Assembly (NCBI GenBank): GCA_026394265.1 | Contig: JAPKYO010000028.1 | Coordinates: 1-64,000, forward strand | Origin: Candidatus Bathyarchaeota archaeon | GTDB taxonomy: Archaea > Thermoproteota > Bathyarchaeia > TCS64 | Reading direction: 5' to 3' | DNA: 64,000 nt | Shown: positions 58,308-64,000 of the stretch, piece after piece | Position numbering within the stretch: position 1 is the stretch's first letter | How the letters are laid out: every line of letters starts with the position of its first letter | Program-made: the position numbers and the translations under genes | The notes under the pieces: generated by a model | Told to the model about the DNA's origin: nothing | Databases searched by the model: none | Seen by the model: only the letters and a program-made list of their open reading frames with translations

Positions 58308-58838
58308 GCGGACGCGTTCCTTCTGGACGTTCAGCATGCTGGCGGGGCGGACGACGGAGACGCCGGTGTTCTTGCCCGCTGTCTCGATGAGTATGACCCA
58401 GTCGGGGTTGTCGAGGTTGACCTTGCGCTCTATCTTGTCGGCGACGGCGTCTATGATCTCGTGGCTGCCGAGGCGTGTGCGGCGCTTCTCGACGGTGATG
58501 CGGTAGGTTTCCTCGGGGCCGATGGCGGCGGCTAGCTCTGTTGTGTTTTTGACTATCTCTTCGAGGGTTGTGGGGACGAGGCGCTGTATGGGTATGACGC
58601 GGAAGAGGGCCTGTATTGAGTCTGGTTTCTTTATGAATTCCTCCCTCATCTTGGCGACGGCCTCGGCGGGCTCCAGGGGGGTCTTGGCGATGATTATCCC
58701 CCAGATGCCCATCCTCTCGACGACGGGGGCCTCATCCCCCACTGCCCGCAGGAGCATCCAAAGCTCGCTGCCCGCCCTGCCCTCGTTGATCCTCTCCGTT
58801 GTCGCCAGAATGTTGAACTGTCTCGCCAAAGACCACAC
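58257..58838 (-). CDS. THUMP domain protein, Tan1-like
   Basis: 193 residues from a GTG at 58838, or shorter from a TTG at 58829 (then starting MARQFNILATTER). The start region lies in the 58-bp repeat at 58825-58882. The C-terminal ~100 residues are a THUMP domain (IGPEETYRITVEKRRTRLGS, HEIIDAVADKIERKVNLDNP, DWVILIETAGKNTGVSVVRP), which binds tRNA. Tan1-like THUMP proteins assist Kre33/TmcA-type acetylation of tRNA cytidine. It is convergent with cgi121: two tRNA-modification genes together. Confidence 0.85.
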   Translation of the reverse strand: MWSLARQFNILATTERINEGRAGSELWMLLRAVGDEAPVVERMGIWGIIIAKTPLEPAEAVAKMREEFIKKPDSIQALFRVIPIQRLVPTTLEEIVKNTTELAAAIGPEETYRITVEKRRTRLGSHEIIDAVADKIERKVNLDNPDWVILIETAGKNTGVSVVRPASMLNVQKERVRLATEAKKRAALDNKPA

Positions 58839-58882
58839 CGCTGGGTGGGTTACCCCACGCCACCCTGAAAAGCGTATCCCCC
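58825..58882. repeat. 58-bp perfect direct repeat, copy 1 (copy 2 at 60206-60263)
   Basis: Identical over 58 bp to 60206-60263 with no similarity beyond. On the minus strand (the sense of both following genes) it contains GTGGG-GTAA-CCCAC, a five-base-pair stem with a GNRA tetraloop, followed by the GTG start of the THUMP protein. It is 5' leader or promoter material that has been duplicated. Confidence 0.9.
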
Positions 58883-58939
58883 AACTTACGCAGTCATAGA
58901 TAACCGAAAAAATAACTTACGTAGTTAGGGAAAGTACAG

Positions 58940-60160
58940 TTATCCTTTCGCCCTCTCCTCGGGGGGTTTGATGTCCTTGAAGAGGAGGTACATCGTGGCT
59001 GCTGAGGCGAACTGGAAGAAGCCCGCCCCGTAGAATGGGAAGGACAGGTTCACGAACTCGTAGAGGTACCCGGTTATCGCGGGGGCGCCCGCCGACGTGA
59101 ACCTGCTCACGACCTGGACGACGCCGTAGGTCGAGGCCCTGACCTTGCTCCGGGTGACGCCCATTATGTAGCTCTGCCTCAGTGGGACGTCGATGTCGCT
59201 GAAGATGCTCATGAACAGGCGGCTGGCGGCGACGATGGCGAAGCTCGGCATGAAGGGGGTGAGGAAGTTGATCACGAAGATGGGCACCCTGCTGATCGCC
59301 GTCGCCTTTATGGTGCCGAAGCGCTTCGCCATCCTGAGCCCGAGGGCGAAGCTGAGCGTCGCTATGAAGCGACCCAACCCGGTGATCAGCCCGATCTCGG
59401 CGGGGCCGACGCCGAAGCGGAGGTAGTACCAGTAGCTGAGGAGGTTGTTGAAGGCGCCGCCTATCTGGTCGAGGGCGACCACCCCGCTCCACTTCATGAG
59501 GAGCCTCCTCTCACCGATGTCCTGCTCCGATAGCGGCGCGGACTCAGCCGCATGAGGCTCCGGCTTCACCTCCTTGAGGAGGCTGAATAGGATCAAGCAG
59601 ACTACGCCGACGGCTGTGAAGACGACGAATATCTGCTGATAGGCAAGTATCTCGGGGAAGCCGAGTCTCTGCAGCGCCTCGGGCAGGGCGCCCGCGAAGC
59701 TGCCGAGTATGCTGGCGGCCGTCGCAAGGGTGGCGTTGATGCTGTAGGTCATCGTCCTATCCGCGTCGCTGACCTTGTCGCCGAGCAGGGCGACCTCCGC
59801 CGGCGTGTACGTGATGGTCCCGCCGACCGTGAACAGCACCGCCGCCACGAGCAGGATCGTGATGTCCGTCGTGACCAAGAATACGGCGCCCCCCACGACG
59901 AGGCTCGCCGCGATGAAGAGGAGGATCGGCTTCCTCCCAACCCTGTCGGCGACGACCCCCTCGACGAGGCTCCGTATCGCCGAGAAGAGGCTGATCCCCA
60001 TGAAGGTGAGACCGATGAGGACGGCGGAGACGCCGATCTTGCTCAGATAGATGGAGAAGCTAACGGCGAGGAGGGCGGAGCTGAAGCTCCGAAACGAGTT
60101 CGAGAAAATGAGTATCTTCGCGTCTCTCGGCACCGAGCCGAGGAATGAAAGCCGGTTCAA
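58940..60160 (-). CDS. Major facilitator superfamily transporter
   Basis: 406 residues with twelve predicted helices. The loop between helices 2 and 3 is GVVADRVGRKPILLFIAASL, the canonical MFS G-x-x-x-D-R-x-G-R-R/K motif. The central cytosolic loop spans about 190-225. Its presumed leader contains copy 2 of the 58-bp repeat, 45 bp before the ATG. Substrate unknown. Not closely similar to the MFS at 47081. Confidence 0.92.
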   Translation of the reverse strand: MNRLSFLGSVPRDAKILIFSNSFRSFSSALLAVSFSIYLSKIGVSAVLIGLTFMGISLFSAIRSLVEGVVADRVGRKPILLFIAASLVVGGAVFLVTTDITILLVAAVLFTVGGTITYTPAEVALLGDKVSDADRTMTYSINATLATAASILGSFAGALPEALQRLGFPEILAYQQIFVVFTAVGVVCLILFSLLKEVKPEPHAAESAPLSEQDIGERRLLMKWSGVVALDQIGGAFNNLLSYWYYLRFGVGPAEIGLITGLGRFIATLSFALGLRMAKRFGTIKATAISRVPIFVINFLTPFMPSFAIVAASRLFMSIFSDIDVPLRQSYIMGVTRSKVRASTYGVVQVVSRFTSAGAPAITGYLYEFVNLSFPFYGAGFFQFASAATMYLLFKDIKPPEERAKG

Positions 60161-60205
60161 CTATGGCATACTCATCTGGTCAGGATAAAACAGTTTAGAA
60201 GTGCA

Positions 60206-60263
60206 GCCAAAGACCACACCGCTGGGTGGGTTACCCCACGCCACCCTGAAAAGCGTATCCCCC
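60206..60263. repeat. 58-bp perfect direct repeat, copy 2
   Basis: Same 58 bp as 58825-58882, placed upstream of the MFS gene. Read in the same frame it would encode V-W-S-L-A then run to a stop after ten more codons, so here it is not coding. The AT-rich HNH patch begins ~20 bp beyond it. Confidence 0.9.
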
Positions 60264-60369
60264 GCGGGCATGCTCAAACTTAGGCCACCACAGTGAACAG
60301 AAAAAAAACATTTTTACTCTTTTTCTGAATAAATTCCTAATTAGGGTACAGGGATTCACATTTTCAGAA

Positions 60370-60957
60370 TTAAAGAGATTCGACTTCGACTGATGCGCCT
60401 CTTTTGCGATTGCAATCTACACATAGCACCCGGAGATTACTCTCTTCAGTAGATCCGCCTTTACTAAATGGTATTATGTGATCGATTTGAATTTCATCTT
60501 CTTTTACTATCTTTCCACAAATCTGACAGATTTGATTATCTCTGCGAACAACTCTTAGGAACATACTTCTCGAAACGGTTCTTGTTATTTTTCTTAATCG
60601 TCCAGTTTCGGTTAGGGGTTCGTTTGAATAGAATACGGGACAATCATGACCGAAAATGTTGCAGGACCGTTCATTTAAAGACCCAAACTCTTGAAAAACT
60701 CGATTAATATCGGGGAATGCGCCTTTATCTTCTTTATCACAGAGTACCCACCCTTTTCCCTTTACCAATTTTGAATACCATCCAAGTTCTATTGCCTTCT
60801 GTATCTCTTCCTCATGTAAAGGGAATTGTTCTACTAATGGTCCATAGGGACAATATTTCAATTCCCAACAGGGTTTACATACGTGTTCAATTCTACGCTT
60901 CCAATCATCTTCAAATTTTTTCTTATCACTTTTCTTCTTTGAAGCCGAGTTCGCCAT
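60370..60957 (-). CDS. HNH endonuclease
   Basis: 195 residues. The C-terminal HNH domain is complete: CQICGKIVKEDEIQIDHIIP with the D-H pair, FSKGGSTEESNLRVLCVDCN and RKR, including the two C-x-x-C zinc pairs. A second cysteine set (CKPCWELKYCPYGP) near residue 28 suggests an extra zinc-binding N-terminus. Flanking DNA (60285-61060) is strikingly AT-rich and codon use differs from the GC-rich neighbours, so it is probably a recent arrival. Stand-alone HNH nuclease for defence or mobile DNA (inferred). Confidence 0.88.
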   Translation of the reverse strand: MANSASKKKSDKKKFEDDWKRRIEHVCKPCWELKYCPYGPLVEQFPLHEEEIQKAIELGWYSKLVKGKGWVLCDKEDKGAFPDINRVFQEFGSLNERSCNIFGHDCPVFYSNEPLTETGRLRKITRTVSRSMFLRVVRRDNQICQICGKIVKEDEIQIDHIIPFSKGGSTEESNLRVLCVDCNRKRGASVEVESL

Positions 60958-61058
60958 GAAAAATTCTATGTCTTATATACATAATACATTTTCGAACATT
61001 TTAAAAAAAATAAGCGTACTAAGACAGGAAAAAAATTTCGGTCTCCCACACATACGTC

Positions 61059-62054
61059 TCAGGTTACCTTTTTCGGGGTTGGGAACCACTCGCCTAGACG
61101 CGACTTGGCTTCCCTGAGCAGCTCATCGTTGAAAGCCCCAAACATGCCATTCGCAGATGAGATATAGGCAGCCTTCTCCGGCGCGTACCCCGCCACATGG
61201 TTGAGCATGGCGTCTAGCTGGGCGACGCTCCTACTCACGCCGACGTCCCGGGGGAACGAATCACCTCCATGGGGCGTCTCGAACACCCCCACGAGTTCGA
61301 AGAGTGCCCCGTAGACCTTGTTTATGTCGAGTATGCTCCCTGGCAACCTGCTATCCTTCGGGCCGTGCCACCACGCCCTCACGGGATCAGGTATCAGGCC
61401 AAACAGGTTCTTCATAGTGAAGCTCTGGTAGTCTTTGCGCTTGCTCAGGCTGACGAGTGGGGCGTCGCGGTGCCTGAACAGCTTCTCCGGGACGAAGCCG
61501 TAGAGCTTCGCGGTGAAGGCGGGCGGATAACGGGACTCGACCGCCTCCCTTACCATCCCCGGGTCTGCTACCCTCCCCGCCCATATCTCGTCCGTCGCGT
61601 TCACGTACTCCACGCCGCACTCCGCGAAGAGGTCGAGGAACCCATGCTTCCCCAGGTAGAGCCGCTCCTCCTTCACCGCCTGCCCCCAGTGCGGCCCATC
61701 CCTGAACCAGCCCCAGTCCGGGTTCCTGAGTAGCCACCTCCACCCCTCGCCGTCGAGGAGCCAGTCCCAGTCCCTCTCCACGCCGTCCACGGTGAACGGG
61801 AGCCCCTTCGGCTCCAGCATCCTCTTCCTCCAGAGCAGGTGCCCCTCCGTCACGATCACCCTCCCCTTCGCCGCCTCTATCACGCACCTGAGGGCATCAA
61901 CGTCCTTCGTGGAACCCTCCTCAAGCCCCACCCAGTCCGCCTTAACGATCAGCGTCTCAGAATCCGGCAGATGATCTTTCAAGAACCGCGTGAAGTCAGC
62001 GGGGGTCTTCACCCTCTTGAACGCAGAGTCGCCGAGACGAAGCGCAGAAGCCAT
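61059..62054 (-). CDS. DUF362-like protein, divergent
   Basis: 331 residues, longer and more divergent than the other two copies: SETLIVKADWVGLEEGSTKD near residue 32, IVTEGHLLWRKRMLEPKGLP near 67, SLSKRKDYQSFTMKNLFGLI near 202 with the family K-x-MKNLFG motif, and SILDINKVYGALFELVGVFE near 240. An insert rich in Trp (DWDWLLDGEGWRWLLRNPDW) near residue 95 is unusual. Function unknown. Single gene with a TATA-like TTTATTTATC upstream. Confidence 0.8.
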   Translation of the reverse strand: MASALRLGDSAFKRVKTPADFTRFLKDHLPDSETLIVKADWVGLEEGSTKDVDALRCVIEAAKGRVIVTEGHLLWRKRMLEPKGLPFTVDGVERDWDWLLDGEGWRWLLRNPDWGWFRDGPHWGQAVKEERLYLGKHGFLDLFAECGVEYVNATDEIWAGRVADPGMVREAVESRYPPAFTAKLYGFVPEKLFRHRDAPLVSLSKRKDYQSFTMKNLFGLIPDPVRAWWHGPKDSRLPGSILDINKVYGALFELVGVFETPHGGDSFPRDVGVSRSVAQLDAMLNHVAGYAPEKAAYISSANGMFGAFNDELLREAKSRLGEWFPTPKKVT

Positions 62055-62091
62055 GAAAAGACTAGGGTATTCACTTTATTTATCCATTTAC

Positions 62092-62097
62092 GCGCGC
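62092..62097. repeat. GCGCGC run in the DUF362-like gene leader
   Basis: A short run 37 bp upstream of the DUF362-like start in AT-rich intergenic DNA. No recognisable relic beside it. Confidence 0.4.
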
Positions 62098-62268
62098 TAA
62101 AAGATAACCTCCAGACCAGCGAAAAAAACCCGGATAACTACGCCGATTCGTTACGCCCTGAATTTTATAATTTTCTTGTAAATTTCAACTATGCGCGTGG
62201 GCATAACTTAACACGTTAAATTAGGCTACTCTATATACCGGCACACCCCTAAGATTTCGGTGAAGGTT

Positions 62269-62370
62269 ATGGCTCTGTATGATAGTACGACTGTGATAAT
62301 CGTCATCGTTGAATGGATATTCTTCGTCGTGGTACTGAGAGGAATCTATCAACTGGCAGTTAAACAGTAG
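62269..62370 (+). CDS. Putative 33-residue single-helix membrane peptide
   Basis: ATG 62269 to TAG 62368-62370 encodes a 33-residue product with a central hydrophobic helix (STTVIIVIVEWIFFVVVLRG) flanked by polar ends. A Shine-Dalgarno-like GGTGA lies five bases before the ATG and a TATA-like CTATATAC at 62231-62238 fits a start site about 10 bases before it. No homologue recalled. It is too short for usual gene finders. Confidence 0.4.
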   Translation: MALYDSTTVIIVIVEWIFFVVVLRGIYQLAVKQ

Positions 62371-62925
62371 TCCCGAGACGAAGATTTTAGAACATTTTCG
62401 CACTCAGGCAGCAGAAAGACCCCCGCTTTATAGGGCAGCCCAATAAGCCGATTTTTTTATAACTACACTCAATTAAAGGAAGAGCCGCCGTCGAAGTACC
62501 GGGGTATCCACCTCAATTATTCTACTACCCCCGCTCAGGACAGCCCACACCTACTAAATGACGCTGGAACCCAAAAAGGGGAGGGGGGGTACCCCCAATC
62601 TCTGATTTTCTCACGCCATTCCCAGAAAGAGGCCAGAAAACGGCCCCGTTACCGATCAAAACTGTACAAAAATGTACATAAACCGACCCAAAAATGCTCG
62701 AAAAATGCACTGAAAACGACGCTTTTTACCGCCATCACTATGTTTACCCCATCGAAAAAGGGGGTACCCAAAATACCCGCAGAAACGACGCCACCACCCA
62801 AAAGGAGCTAGAAAACGGCTCAGATCACATACCGATCTACGCAAAAGGAGCACCTATTCCCTACCAAAAGCGCCGAGACTACGGCGCAAATCAGCTTTAA
62901 ATCCAGCCCTCAACTGAAAATACGC
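62371..62925. other. Non-coding stretch with short palindromes
   Basis: No convincing gene. It contains GGGGGGTACCCCC (62585-62598), two TGTACA palindromes four bases apart (62657-62672) and a C/A-rich plus strand in the second half. These could be operator sites for the downstream membrane protein gene. No CRISPR, tRNA or origin-recognition box is seen. Confidence 0.4.
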
Positions 62926-63426
62926 GTGTACTATAAACGCCCCTCATTCTGGATCGCACTATCAATAATCGCAGCCACCGCACTAGCCATACTCGCAGTC
63001 TATCTAGGAATCACTAGGATACCCTTCTCCATCATCGACATACTCGGAATCCGGAACTCACCCATCCACTGGCTAGGCTGGGCGGGCTCACTCATAATAC
63101 TCGCAACCACCACCGCGTACTCGCTCAGAAAGAGGAGCCACAAACCCTCCAGCACCCTACTCAAAGCCCACGCATTCGGCAACCTACTCGGCTTCACACT
63201 CATCTCCATCCACTTCATACACGAGGTCACGAGACCAGCCGCAAACTACCCCCAACTCGGAACGGGAATAATCCTATACTCAGCCATGCTCATCCTCGTC
63301 GCCACGGGAATCACCACATACTTCGCGGTCAAACCCAAATGGGGTAGATACTACCGCTACCTCCACCCCGCCGTAGCCCTGACACTCCTCATGGCGATAA
63401 TAGTCCACATAATACACGGAATCTAA
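62926..63426 (+). CDS. Four-helix membrane protein with conserved-looking histidines (cytochrome b561-like)
   Basis: 166 residues from a GTG. Hydrophobic helices lie at about 9-28, 45-66, 82-103, 112-132 and 144-163. Histidines sit inside or at the ends of the later helices: LLKAHAFGNLLGFTLISIHF followed by IHE, YLHPAVALTLL and IIVHIIHGI. Paired histidines on helices suggest a bis-heme, cytochrome b561/ferric-reductase-like membrane electron carrier, but no family signature is complete. The coding strand is markedly C/A-rich. Confidence 0.6.
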   Translation: MYYKRPSFWIALSIIAATALAILAVYLGITRIPFSIIDILGIRNSPIHWLGWAGSLIILATTTAYSLRKRSHKPSSTLLKAHAFGNLLGFTLISIHFIHEVTRPAANYPQLGTGIILYSAMLILVATGITTYFAVKPKWGRYYRYLHPAVALTLLMAIIVHIIHGI

Positions 63427-63652
63427 ACCGCAGACACGAAAACAGGGCACTAGAAAAAATATTTTTCCCTTATCACGGGTAGCACGCCATAGGGCGCAGC
63501 CCACCCACGCCGAGCATCCGCCGCCCGTCGCCGCCTAATCACCCCTAAAACGGCCAGAAAACCGAAAACCGGCCAAATTCACCGGAATCGTGACGACGAC
63601 GAACACCCCCCCTCCCCCACCCACGCACACGCCAGCACCCCACACCTAAACC

Positions 63653-63658
63653 ATATAT
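63653..63658 (+). promoter_or_regulatory. TATA box of the DUF89-like gene
   Basis: TATATC in CCATATATCC is centred about 23-25 bases before the ATG at 63678, consistent with a leaderless transcript. The preceding 63427-63650 is C/A-rich with no gene. Confidence 0.5.
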
Positions 63659-63677
63659 CCACCAAACACCCCACCCC

Positions 63678-64000
63678 ATGAGACCAAACATGAAAGTCGG
63701 CTCAGAATGCGGCTACTGCATCCTACACCGCGGACACAAGATCATACAACGCAGCACACAAGACGAAAAACGACGCGCCAAAGCCATGACCGCCCTACTA
63801 CAGATGCTCGGAGAACGCTACAACCCAGAAGCCGTACCCAGCTACATCGGCGCCGAGCGATGCCGAGTACTCAAAACCATCACCGGATGCCAGGACCCAT
63901 ACGCCGACCTCAAAACCAAATCCAACACCCTCGCGCTAGAGATACTCCCACGAATGACCCAATACGTCGACAAACACCCCCCAACCAAACGCCTATACGC
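63678..64000 (+). CDS. DUF89/ARMT1-like protein (partial, C-terminus off the window)
   Basis: The first ~107 codons. MKVGSECGYCILHRGHKIIQ (after an MRPN lead), RRAKAMTALLQMLGERYNPE, VPSYIGAERCRVLKTITGCQ and DPYADLKTKSNTLALEILPR match the N-terminal helical domain of archaeal DUF89 proteins, with CGYC and GCxDPY as conserved marks. DUF89 members are metal-dependent damage-control phosphatases that hydrolyse harmful sugar or nucleotide phosphates. The catalytic Asp/Asn residues lie beyond the window. The start at 63678 is chosen from the TATA position. The ATG at 63690 is an alternative. Confidence 0.85.
   Translation, partial: MRPNMKVGSECGYCILHRGHKIIQRSTQDEKRRAKAMTALLQMLGERYNPEAVPSYIGAERCRVLKTITGCQDPYADLKTKSNTLALEILPRMTQYVDKHPPTKRLY

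Noticed and set aside
62525..62900. Short frames on both strands in 62.4-62.9 kb
   Set aside because: Low-complexity composition, no start signals, no conserved patterns.
1..64000. CRISPR array, replication origin, prophage or conjugation genes
   Set aside because: I looked for regularly spaced repeats, Cdc6/Orc genes with ORB-like boxes, integrases, and capsid or transfer proteins. None is visible in the window.

Overview
The window is archaeal chromosome, most likely from the TACK branch (Bathyarchaeia- or Nitrososphaeria-like; placement is inferred). The evidence is tRNA genes with introns, a free-standing 5S rRNA gene, a type II methionine aminopeptidase, a KEOPS Cgi121 subunit, a THUMP protein, an OB-fold SSB with a Gly/Arg tail, an M42 peptidase, DUF1512 and DUF362 proteins, GTG/TTG starts and TATA boxes 25-40 bases before starts. 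There is no 16S or ribosomal protein operon to settle the phylum.

Bases 1 to about 24,340 are a clearly AT-richer surface-polysaccharide island, almost entirely on the minus strand. It encodes UDP-glucose synthesis (GalU), oxidation to UDP-glucuronate (Ugd), several GT4 and GT2 glycosyltransferases, an asparagine-synthase-like transferase, a sugar oxidoreductase, an epimerase, an (alpha/alpha)6 toroid protein and large secreted repeat or lectin-like proteins. Much of the first 15 kb is decayed: relics of FemAB-like, DUF2206-like, glycosyltransferase and transposase genes lie between intact genes. Two features stand out. (1) A block of glycosyltransferase genes (A-C-B) occurs twice with complementary decay: A and B are broken in the copy at 2.7-7.9 kb and C is broken in the copy at 13.3-15.9 kb. 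(2) Runs of alternating GCGCGCGC, very rare by chance in such AT-rich DNA, sit at the broken ends of the relics and at the exact joint of an internal in-frame deletion in a glycosyltransferase.

The island ends at the 3' side of an elongator tRNA-Met gene (24,343-24,449), itself interrupted in its variable region. This suggests integration or repeated exchange at a tRNA site.

From 24.5 kb on the DNA is GC-rich and housekeeping in character: alanine racemase, a frameshifted M29-type peptidase, a DEAD-box helicase, a GIDE-LemA fusion next to a trypsin-like protease, M42 aminopeptidase, two ABC transporters, a Kelch protein, a FilR1-type regulator, tRNA-Trp with an intron, 5S rRNA, a DUF1512/zinc-ribbon membrane pair, MetAP, a universal stress protein, DUF1177, two MFS transporters, a thioredoxin-fold protein, a tandem triplet of metallo-beta-lactamase proteins beside a divergent FAD oxidoreductase and an arginase-family protein, cyclophilin, SSB, GNAT, a class V aminotransferase, Cgi121 and a THUMP protein.

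Near the right end a 58-bp perfect repeat lies upstream of two neighbouring minus-strand genes, followed by a small AT-rich patch with an HNH endonuclease. The window ends in a sparsely coding stretch, a histidine-rich four-helix membrane protein and the start of a DUF89/ARMT1-like gene.
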